The position numbers and the translations under genes are program-made. Positions 1 to 5,521 of a DNA stretch of 5,683 bases are shown in pieces. Under the pieces are notes generated by a model. It saw only the letters and a program-made list of their open reading frames with translations, had not been told where the DNA came from and searched no databases. The stretch is from JAMCRM01 sp041685075 (lineage in GTDB: Bacteria > Acidobacteriota > Terriglobia > Bryobacterales > Bryobacteraceae): assembly GCA_041685075.1 (NCBI GenBank), contig JAWLGN010000334.1:1-5683 (forward strand). The letters are read 5' to 3'. Position 1 is the stretch's first letter. Each line of letters starts with the position of its first letter.

Positions 1-846
1 GCGGCGGCGCAGAACCAGGCCATTGCGCTGGCCCGCGGTGATTGGGTGCTCACCACCAACCCGGACGTGCTCTTGCTGCCGGGGTTCATCGAGGCGCTGG
101 TGGAAGCCGGGCAGCGGGACCCGCGGGTGGGGTCGGTCTGCGGCAAGCTGTTGACCATGACGCCGCAATTCGAGATCCCCGCCACCCCCAAAGTGGACTC
201 GACCGGCATCTACTTCAACCCCATGCTGCGGCACCTGGACCGCGGCAGCCAGCAGGTGGATAACGGGCACTACCTGCAATATGAGTACGTCTTCGGCGCC
301 ACGGCGGCGGCGGCGCTCTACCGCCGGGAGATGATCGAAGACATCTCGGTCGAGGGCGAATTCTTCGACAGCGATTTTTTCGTCTACCGCGAAGACGCCG
401 ACGTGGCGTGGCGGGCGCAGTTGATGGGCTGGAAGTGCCTCTACGTACCGCTGGCGCGCGGCTATCACGTGCGCACGGTGTTGCCGGGCAACCGCCGGGC
501 CCTGCCCCCGGCCATCAACATGCACTCGGTGAAGAACCGGTTCCTCATGCGGATGAAGAACATCTCCGCGGGGGTGTACTGGCGGAACTGGTTTTCCATT
601 ACCGCGCGCGACATCGTGGTGGTGCTGTGCTGCCTGTTATGGGAGCACAGCAGTCTGAAAGCCTTCTGGTTCCTGGCGCGGAACTGGCGGCGGGCGATGG
701 CCAAGCGGCGCGCCATCCAGCAGCGGCGTCGGGTGGACGACCGCTACATCACCAGTTGGCTTCGCTACCACCCTGTGAGCCAACCGGCGCCCCGGGAGGA
801 TCCCGAGCTGGTTTCCTCGCAGGCTGCCGGCGTGGCCGACCGCTAA
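1..846 (+). CDS. Glycosyltransferase family 2, 5'-truncated by the window edge
   Basis: Probable GT-A fold sugar transferase (rhamnosyltransferase-like) that moves a sugar from a nucleotide-sugar donor onto a lipid-linked or polysaccharide acceptor at the inner face of the membrane. The reading frame is open from base 1 and gives 281 residues up to TAA at 844-846. The true start lies upstream, and the GTG at 46 is only an internal codon. The visible part opens with the typical GT2 stretch AAAQNQAIALARGD, followed by the DXD-like NPD at residues 20-22. An FGATAAAALYRRE segment follows near residues 98-110, and then the YREDADVAWRAQLMGW segment, the usual acceptor/catalytic ED-containing motif of this family. 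The C-terminus has a hydrophobic/aromatic stretch (about residues 200-226) flanked by many Arg residues, which suggests membrane association. The next gene begins at the base after its stop, so the two are probably co-transcribed. The family assignment is firm; donor and acceptor are unknown. Confidence 0.9.
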   Translation, partial: AAAQNQAIALARGDWVLTTNPDVLLLPGFIEALVEAGQRDPRVGSVCGKLLTMTPQFEIPATPKVDSTGIYFNPMLRHLDRGSQQVDNGHYLQYEYVFGATAAAALYRREMIEDISVEGEFFDSDFFVYREDADVAWRAQLMGWKCLYVPLARGYHVRTVLPGNRRALPPAINMHSVKNRFLMRMKNISAGVYWRNWFSITARDIVVVLCCLLWEHSSLKAFWFLARNWRRAMAKRRAIQQRRRVDDRYITSWLRYHPVSQPAPREDPELVSSQAAGVADR

Positions 847-1944
847 ATGCCCGGCGCCATCCCGCCGATGCGCATCGCGCTGGCAGGCACGCGGGGCATC
901 CCGGCCCATTACGGCGGTTTTGAAACCTTCGCCGAGGAGCTTTCCACGCGCCTGGCCGCGCGCGGGCACCGGGTGACGGTCTACTGCCGCGCGCGCCATC
1001 CGGAAGAGTTCTACCGCGGCGTGCGGCTGGTCTATCTGCCCGCGCTGCGCCATAAGTATTTCGAGACCCTGAGCCATACCCTGCTCTCCACCCTGCACCT
1101 GCTGGCGCGGCGGCCGGAGGTGGCGCTCTACTGCAACGGCGCCAACGCCCTGTTCACGCTGCTGCCGCGCATCACCGGGGTGCCGGTGGCGCTCAACGTG
1201 GACGGCATCGAGAGGCGGCGCAAGAAGTGGAACCGGCTGGCCAAGGCCTGGTACCTGGTCTCGGAGTGGCTCTCCACGTTCTGCCCCAGCGAGGTGGTAA
1301 CCGACGCCGAGGCAGTCCAGGACTACTACCGGAAGCGCTGGCGGAAGTCCAGCACGTTCATCCCTTACGGAGCGGAGACCGGCAAGGTGGAGACTACCGC
1401 GGCGCTGGAGACCCTGGGACTGACACCTGGCCAATACTTCCTCTACGTGAGCCGCATGGAGCCGGAAAACCACGCGCTCGAAGTGCGGGAGGCTTTCGAA
1501 AGCGTCGAGACCGCGATGCGGCTGGCGCTGGTGGGCGATGCGCCCTATGCCGCCGAGTACATCCTTAGGGTGCGGCAGACCAGCGACCCGCGCATCGTGA
1601 TTCCCGGCGCCATCTACGGTCGCGGCTACCACGAGTTGGGTTCCCACTGCTTCGCCTACATCCACGCCACGGAAGTGGGGGGCACGCATCCGGCGCTGAT
1701 CGAGGCCATGGGCCGCGGAGCGCTCGTGCTCTACCGCAACACGCCGGAAAACGCCGAGGTGGCCGGCGGCGCGGGCATCCCCTTCAACGGCGACCTGGCC
1801 GAAAAGATCGCGCTCGCGCTGGCCATGCCGGAAAGCGAGCGGGAGGCGTTGCGCGCGGCGGCGGTGGAGCGCGTGCGCACGCGGTACTCCTGGGAGGCCG
1901 TCACCAGCCGCTACGAGGAGCTGCTCCACCGTCTGCGCCGCTGA
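847..1944 (+). CDS. Glycosyltransferase family 4 with DUF1972 N-terminal domain (rhamnosyltransferase-like)
   Basis: Retaining GT-B glycosyltransferase, 365 residues, probably acting in O-antigen, capsule or exopolysaccharide assembly in the cytoplasm. The N-terminal DUF1972 domain (about residues 8-175) starts with MRIALAGTRGIPAHYGGFE, containing the glycine-rich loop, and contains NVDGIERRRKKW (residues 117-128). The C-terminal GT1/GT4 domain (about 195-345) carries YVSRMEPENH and the donor-binding region EVGGTHPALIEAMGRGALV (277-294), followed by PENAEV. Members of this family include bacterial dTDP-rhamnose transferases, but the donor here is inferred only. Its ATG follows the TAA of the upstream GT2 gene with no gap, so translational coupling is likely. 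No good Shine-Dalgarno precedes it. A second in-frame ATG at 868 (MRIALAG) fits the usual N-terminus of the family better and may be the real start, removing seven residues. Confidence 0.9.
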   Translation: MPGAIPPMRIALAGTRGIPAHYGGFETFAEELSTRLAARGHRVTVYCRARHPEEFYRGVRLVYLPALRHKYFETLSHTLLSTLHLLARRPEVALYCNGANALFTLLPRITGVPVALNVDGIERRRKKWNRLAKAWYLVSEWLSTFCPSEVVTDAEAVQDYYRKRWRKSSTFIPYGAETGKVETTAALETLGLTPGQYFLYVSRMEPENHALEVREAFESVETAMRLALVGDAPYAAEYILRVRQTSDPRIVIPGAIYGRGYHELGSHCFAYIHATEVGGTHPALIEAMGRGALVLYRNTPENAEVAGGAGIPFNGDLAEKIALALAMPESEREALRAAAVERVRTRYSWEAVTSRYEELLHRLRR

Positions 1945-1956
1945 AGCGCCGGGTCA

Positions 1957-1962
1957 TACAAT
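1957..1962 (+). promoter_or_regulatory. Putative -10 box (TACAAT) for a leaderless alr transcript
   Basis: TACAAT matches the TATAAT consensus at five of six positions and sits in the short gap after the GT4 gene. Exactly six bases separate it from the GTG at 1969, which would put the transcription start on or next to the start codon. No Shine-Dalgarno lies before the GTG and no good -35 hexamer is visible at 16-18 bp spacing. This is the arrangement expected of leaderless genes driven by a TAnnnT box. It is inferred from sequence alone. Confidence 0.45.
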
Positions 1963-1968
1963 GAAAGC

Positions 1969-3090
1969 GTGTCCAGCCGTTCCTATGCCGTAATCTCCCG
2001 CCGGCAGATTGCGGAGAACTACCGGGCCATCCGGCGCGCCGCAGGTCCCGGGGTGGAAGTTGCCGGGGTAGTGAAGGCCGATGCCTACGGGCACGGCGCC
2101 GTGGAGGTGTCGCGCGTGCTGGCCGCCGAGGGCGCCGGCTGGCTGGCGGTGGCCACGGTGGAAGAGGGCGTGGAGCTGCGGCAGGCGGGCATAGGCGGCC
2201 GCATCCTGGTGATGGGCGGCTTCCTGCCGTTCGAGCGCGAGGCGGCGATCGAATATGACCTGACACCCGCGCTGCCCGCGCTCGATGACATTGCCGAGTT
2301 AGAGCGCATGGCGCGGGCCTGCGGCCGGAGGCTGCCGTATCACCTGAAGATCGACAGCGGCATGGGGCGGATGGGCACGCGCGCGGGGGCGGAAGAGATC
2401 GCCGCCGCCGTCGCAGCGGCGCCCCACGCGGAACTCGAGGGGCTGATGTCGCACCTGGCCTCGGCGGGAGATTTCACTACCTCCCAGACCCTGGAGCAGA
2501 AGGCGCGCTTCGAGGACGTGCGTTCGCGCCTCGCAGCGCGCGGGATTGCACCACGGTGGATTCACCTGGCCGCCACCAGCGCGGTCGGCTATCCGCGGGG
2601 CGGCGGGAACGGCAACCTGGTGCGGGCCGGGCTGGCGCTCTACGGCTACCTCTCCACACCCGCCGGAGAGGCGCCGCCGCGGGCCTTCGAAGTGCGCCCG
2701 GCGCTCACCTGGAAGGCGCGGATCGTCACGGTGAAGGACGTTCCGGCGGGCGCGCCCCTGGGCTACGGCGCCACCTTCCGTACAGACCGGCCCATGCGCA
2801 TCGCGGTGGTGGCCGCAGGCTATGCCGACGGCATCTTCCGTTGCCTCTCCAACCGTGGCTGCGTGATCGCCGCGGGGAAACCGGCCCCCATTCTGGGGAG
2901 CGTCTGCATGGACGTCATCATCGTGGACGTGAGCCACGCGCCGGCATTGCAGCCGGGCGATGAAGTGACCCTGCTGGGCGGCGAGGGCGAGGCCGCGATC
3001 GACGCAGCGAGGATCGCCGAACTGGCCGGCACTATCCCCTACGACGTGCTCTGCCGCATCGGCCGGCGCGTGCGGCGGGTGTACGAGTAA
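1969..3090 (+). CDS. alr: Alanine racemase
   Basis: PLP-dependent fold-type III enzyme that interconverts L- and D-alanine in the cytoplasm, supplying D-Ala for peptidoglycan. It has 373 residues, the normal full length. Visible hallmarks are the PLP-binding lysine K36 in VVKADAYGHG, KIDSGMGRMG at 127-136 (K127 aligns with the carbamylated Lys and R134 with the substrate/cofactor Arg of Geobacillus Alr), the RAGLALYG phosphate-region motif at 219-226, and the second catalytic base Y266 in GYGATF. GSVCMD at 310-315 and the C-terminal IPYDVLCRIGRRV are also typical. The GTG start at 1969 lies just before the conserved Tyr/Ile-containing N-terminus, and no in-frame ATG gives a better start. It follows the GT4 gene by 24 bp but seems to have its own promoter. 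Its 3' end faces the PLP enzyme gene at a distance of 7 bp. Confidence 0.96.
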   Translation: MSSRSYAVISRRQIAENYRAIRRAAGPGVEVAGVVKADAYGHGAVEVSRVLAAEGAGWLAVATVEEGVELRQAGIGGRILVMGGFLPFEREAAIEYDLTPALPALDDIAELERMARACGRRLPYHLKIDSGMGRMGTRAGAEEIAAAVAAAPHAELEGLMSHLASAGDFTTSQTLEQKARFEDVRSRLAARGIAPRWIHLAATSAVGYPRGGGNGNLVRAGLALYGYLSTPAGEAPPRAFEVRPALTWKARIVTVKDVPAGAPLGYGATFRTDRPMRIAVVAAGYADGIFRCLSNRGCVIAAGKPAPILGSVCMDVIIVDVSHAPALQPGDEVTLLGGEGEAAIDAARIAELAGTIPYDVLCRIGRRVRRVYE

Positions 3091-3097
3091 TCGGGCC

Positions 3098-4045
3098 CTA
3101 TTCGAACAGCCGCTCCAGGTCCACGTTGCCGCCGGAGAGAATCAGGCCCACGGAGCGGATCTCCCGCGGCAGCTTCCCCGATAGCGCCGCGGCGGCGCCG
3201 GCCGCTCCGCTCGGCTCCACCAGGATCTTCATGCGCTCGAGCAGGAAGCGTACGGCCTCGCGCAGTTGAGGGTCGCTCACCAGCAGGATGCGCTCGGCCA
3301 GGCGGCGCAGAATGGGGAAGGTCAGCTCGCCCGGCTTGGTCACCGCCAGGCCGTCCGCGATGGTCTGGGGCGGGCCGATGGCCACGCGCTCTCCGGCGAG
3401 GAACGAGAGGAAGGTGTCGTTGGCGTTCTCCGGCTCCACGCCGAAGATGCGGATGGTTGGGCGCATCTCCCGGGCGATGACCGCGCAGCCGGCGAGCAGT
3501 CCCCCGCCGCTCACCGGCGCGACCAGGGCGTCCAGTTCCGGAACTTCCTCCAGCAGTTCGAGCGCGGCGGTTCCCTGCCCCGCCATGATCAGCGGATGGT
3601 CGAAAGGCGGCACCAGCGTGGCGCCGGTTTCCTTCACGATGCCGGCGGCAATGGCATCGCGGCTCTCGCTGAAACGGTCGTAGGTGATAACGCGGGCGCC
3701 ATACGCGCGGGTGGCCTCCAGCTTGGTGCGCGGGGCGTCGGAGGGCATCACGATGGTGGCGGGCGCTCCCACGTGCCGCGCCGCGATGGCCACCGCCTGC
3801 GCATGGTTGCCCGACGAGTAAGCCACCACGCCCTTGGGCAGGTCCGCCGCGGGGATGGAGAGGATCAGGTTCGAAGCCCCGCGAATCTTGAACGCACCGC
3901 CGGTTTGCAGGTTCTCGCACTTGCAGTAGACCCGGCAACCGGCGCGCTCGTCGAGGGCAGCGGAGGTCAGCACGGGGGTGCGCTTAGCCAGCGGCCGGAT
4001 GCGCTCAGCGGCGGCCCGGACGTCGAAGGCGGTGATAGCGTCCAT
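3098..4045 (-). CDS. Fold-type II PLP enzyme: serine racemase-like / threonine-serine dehydratase
   Basis: Cytoplasmic PLP enzyme of 315 residues that should act on serine and/or threonine, by racemisation or by dehydration to pyruvate or 2-oxobutyrate plus ammonia. The PLP lysine is K53 in GGAFKIRGA. The asparagine loop is YSSGNHAQ (76-83), the phosphate-binding glycine loop is VSGGGLLAG (178-186), and S304 in LILSGGNVD should contact the PLP pyridine nitrogen. There is no C-terminal ACT domain, so it is not the long, feedback-regulated biosynthetic IlvA type. S78 sits where serine racemases have their catalytic Ser (human S84), whereas the E. coli threonine dehydratases have Ala there. E204, A208 and D210 match the divalent metal site of human serine racemase (E210, A214, D216). 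GQGTAALELL and QTIADG also resemble that branch. These alignments are from memory. The ATG at 4045 has no Shine-Dalgarno but does have an upstream TAGAAT box. Automated annotation would probably call it threonine dehydratase. Confidence 0.93.
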   Translation of the reverse strand: MDAITAFDVRAAAERIRPLAKRTPVLTSAALDERAGCRVYCKCENLQTGGAFKIRGASNLILSIPAADLPKGVVAYSSGNHAQAVAIAARHVGAPATIVMPSDAPRTKLEATRAYGARVITYDRFSESRDAIAAGIVKETGATLVPPFDHPLIMAGQGTAALELLEEVPELDALVAPVSGGGLLAGCAVIAREMRPTIRIFGVEPENANDTFLSFLAGERVAIGPPQTIADGLAVTKPGELTFPILRRLAERILLVSDPQLREAVRFLLERMKILVEPSGAAGAAAALSGKLPREIRSVGLILSGGNVDLERLFE

Positions 4046-4052
4046 GCGAGAG

Positions 4053-4058
4053 ATTCTA
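4053..4058 (-). promoter_or_regulatory. Putative -10 box (TAGAAT) for a leaderless PLP-enzyme transcript
   Basis: On the minus strand TAGAAT (five of six matches to TATAAT) is followed by seven bases and then the ATG whose A is at 4045. Transcription would therefore begin at or one base before the start codon. No Shine-Dalgarno is present in the 30 bases before the ATG. A TTGAGT hexamer at 4087-4082 lies 23 bp from the box, too far for a normal -35. The arrangement mirrors that of alr, which strengthens both calls. Confidence 0.42.
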
Positions 4059-4113
4059 GCGCGGCTTCACGCAAACGCCCGACTCAACGTGATACTTTGG
4101 AAGTCTTCTTGCT

Positions 4114-4140
4114 TGTCAACCGCGGATTCCGCTGTTAACA
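4114..4140. repeat. 27-bp imperfect palindrome, candidate operator or 5' leader hairpin
   Basis: The arms TGTCAACCGCGGA (4114-4126) and TCCGCTGTTAACA (4128-4140) are inverted copies around a central T at 4127 and match at 11 of 13 positions. The palindrome ends 15 bases before the ATG of the ferredoxin-subunit gene. It overlaps a TTGTCA at 4113-4118 that resembles a -35 hexamer, although only a poor -10 (TAACAC at 4136-4141) follows at 17-bp spacing. On DNA it could be a dimeric regulator's site. In RNA it would fold as GCGG-AUU-CCGC on a longer interrupted stem. I do not recognise the motif as an FNR or Rex box. Confidence 0.5.
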
Positions 4141-4143
4141 CCT

Positions 4144-4148
4144 GGGGA
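4144..4148 (+). promoter_or_regulatory. Weak ribosome binding site of the ferredoxin-subunit gene
   Basis: GGGGA lies seven bases before the ATG at 4156. It is a weak Shine-Dalgarno, but it is the only purine-rich element at the right spacing. Together with the conserved ferredoxin N-terminus it supports that start. Confidence 0.4.
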
Positions 4149-4155
4149 CAATCAG

Positions 4156-4374
4156 ATGGCCAAAGGATTCGTTACCATTACGGTCGAACGTTGTAAGGGC
4201 TGTGGCTTTTGTGTGGAGTTTTGCCCCACCAAGGTGCTGGGCCTCTCGTCGGCTTTCAACTCCAAGGGTTATCACCCGCCGCACGCCGTTCACCCTGAAA
4301 AGTGTAGTGGTTGCGACCTGTGCGGCATCTACTGCCCCGATTTCGCGATTTTCGGTTCGAAATATGCACGCTGA
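4156..4374 (+). CDS. korD: 2-oxoacid:ferredoxin oxidoreductase, delta (ferredoxin) subunit
   Basis: Small 72-residue 2x[4Fe-4S] ferredoxin that takes electrons from the alpha-beta catalytic core of a 2-oxoacid:ferredoxin oxidoreductase and passes them to a soluble ferredoxin. Two full cluster motifs of CxxCxxCxxxCP form are visible: C13, C16, C19, C23-P and C50, C53, C56, C60-P. This is the usual size and spacing for KorD/VorD/PorD subunits. It is first in the operon and its TGA overlaps the alpha gene start by 11 bp, so the two are translationally coupled. Its codons are clearly less G/C-ending than those of its neighbours: by hand count about 64% of third positions are G or C, against roughly 88% in a sampled part of alr. 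The symbol follows the 2-oxoglutarate enzyme naming; the substrate (2-oxoglutarate, branched-chain 2-oxoacids or another) is not fixed by this subunit. Confidence 0.92.
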   Translation: MAKGFVTITVERCKGCGFCVEFCPTKVLGLSSAFNSKGYHPPHAVHPEKCSGCDLCGIYCPDFAIFGSKYAR

Positions 4375-5521
4375 TCCCAAGGGCGTACTTACAGGCGTCC
4401 ATTTCATCGACGGGGACCATGCCTGCTGTGAGGGTGCGCTCGCAGCGGGTGCGCGATTTGCCGCAGGCTATCCCATTACCCCCTCCACGGAGGTCGTGGA
4501 ACGGTTCGCTTCGCGCATCCCCACAGTGGGCGGCGTGTTCATGCAAATGGAGGATGAGCTGGCCGCTTCCATCGCCATTCAGGGCGCGGTGTGGGCGGGC
4601 GCCAAGGCGTTTACCGTCACCTCCGGGCCGGGCTATTCTTTGATGATGGAGCACATCGGCTACGCCGCCATGACGGAGACCCCCTGCGTTTTCGTCGATG
4701 TGCAGCGCGGCGGCCCATCCACGGGGCTGCCCACCCTGCCGGCCCAGGCCGACATGATGCAGGCGCGCTGGGGTTCGCACGGCGACTACGGCATGATCGC
4801 CCTCTGCCCCAACTCGCCCCAGGAGTGCTTCGACCTGACCATTCAGGCGTTTAACTTCTCCGAGTGCTACCGCACCCCGGTCATGGTGATGATGGACGAA
4901 GTTGTGGGGCATATGACCGAAAAGGTGGTGATTCCACCCGCCGAAAAGATCAAGATTTACCCCCGCCGCCACACTAGAAAGAGCTTCGCGGAATTCAAGC
5001 CCTACGAGCCGGGGCCGGACCTGGTGCCGGAGATGGCCCACGCAGGCGAGGGTTACCGATTCCACATTACCGGCCTGACCCACGACGAGCGCGGCTACCC
5101 CACCATGAACGCAGCCACGCAGGACCGCCTGGTGCGGCGGCTGGCGGGAAAAATGCAGCCGCTGGCCGGGCCCGGCGCGCTGTTCGAAGCCGACGGCCTC
5201 GAGGACGCCGAGGTGGTGATCGTGGCCTACGGGATCACCTCCCGGGTGGCCCGGCGGGCGCAGCAGCTTGCGCGTGAAGAGGGTATCCGGGCGGGCATGT
5301 TCCGGCTGATCACCGCATGGCCCTTCCCCGAGCCGCACATCGAAAGGCTGGCGGCGAGCGCCCGCGCCTTCGTGGTGCCGGAGTTGAACCTGGGCCAGAT
5401 GGTGCGGGAAGTGGAACGCAGCGCCCGTGGGCGCGCCCGCGTGATTCCCGTCACCCATGCCGGGGGCGGGGTGCACCGCCCGGAAGATATTCTTGCCGCC
5501 ATTCAGGAGGCCGCCCGATGA
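4364..5521 (+). CDS. korA: 2-oxoacid:ferredoxin oxidoreductase, alpha subunit
   Basis: Catalytic alpha subunit, 385 residues, of the TPP- and CoA-dependent enzyme that converts a 2-oxoacid plus CoA to acyl-CoA, CO2 and reduced ferredoxin in the cytoplasm. The pyrimidine-binding domain (about residues 12-190) shows AAGYPITPSTEV (34-45), the conserved Glu in MEDELAASI, TSGPGYSLMMEH (86-97) and RGGPSTGLPT (115-124). The middle segment TGLTHDERGYPT and the C-terminal transketolase-C-like domain (about 280-385), with PELNLGQM, are typical of the KorA/VorB group. The N-terminus begins directly with the pyrimidine domain, so no gamma domain is fused and gamma should be encoded separately, probably downstream. 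The start is the ATG at 4364. The frame stays open upstream to 4202, but that part only reads through the ferredoxin gene in another frame and has no family resemblance. A strong ribosome binding site is absent, which fits coupling to the overlapping upstream gene. Confidence 0.93.
   Translation: MHADPKGVLTGVHFIDGDHACCEGALAAGARFAAGYPITPSTEVVERFASRIPTVGGVFMQMEDELAASIAIQGAVWAGAKAFTVTSGPGYSLMMEHIGYAAMTETPCVFVDVQRGGPSTGLPTLPAQADMMQARWGSHGDYGMIALCPNSPQECFDLTIQAFNFSECYRTPVMVMMDEVVGHMTEKVVIPPAEKIKIYPRRHTRKSFAEFKPYEPGPDLVPEMAHAGEGYRFHITGLTHDERGYPTMNAATQDRLVRRLAGKMQPLAGPGALFEADGLEDAEVVIVAYGITSRVARRAQQLAREEGIRAGMFRLITAWPFPEPHIERLAASARAFVVPELNLGQMVREVERSARGRARVIPVTHAGGGVHRPEDILAAIQEAAR
5505..5510 (+). 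promoter_or_regulatory. Strong Shine-Dalgarno (AGGAGG) of the beta-subunit gene
   Basis: A perfect AGGAGG lies inside the end of the alpha gene, seven bases before the ATG at 5518. It fixes the beta-subunit start and contrasts with the weak or absent sites of the other genes here. The likely effect is independent re-initiation, to match beta to alpha output. Confidence 0.85.

Noticed and set aside
637..1929. Long minus-strand open frame (430 codons) antisense to the glycosyltransferase genes
   Set aside because: It is rich in Arg, His, Gly and Pro with no recognisable domain, and lies opposite a gene with clear family motifs. Such frames are expected opposite G/C-ending codons in GC-rich DNA.
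1961..1993. Ten-codon upstream frame ATG...TAA overlapping the alr start
   Set aside because: Its ATG overlaps the putative -10 box, so it would not be in a leaderless alr transcript. It has no Shine-Dalgarno and is no better than chance.
3091..3097. Possible shared bidirectional terminator between alr and the PLP-enzyme gene
   Set aside because: The 7-bp gap is too short for a hairpin and there is no T-tract on either side.
4090..4098. Extended -10-like TGATACTTT facing the korD operon
   Set aside because: TACTTT matches the consensus at only three of six positions and no -35 lies at the proper spacing. It is too weak to call as a promoter, though a transcription start near 4105 cannot be excluded.
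3266..4138. Plus-strand open frame (290 codons) opposite the PLP-enzyme gene
   Set aside because: It has no protein-family features, low-complexity Arg/Gly/His composition, and would be antisense to a well-conserved enzyme.
4256..5476. Long minus-strand open frame (406 codons) antisense to the alpha subunit gene
   Set aside because: Its composition is His/Gly/Arg-rich with no motif, while the plus strand encodes a complete KorA-like protein. It is a shadow frame.
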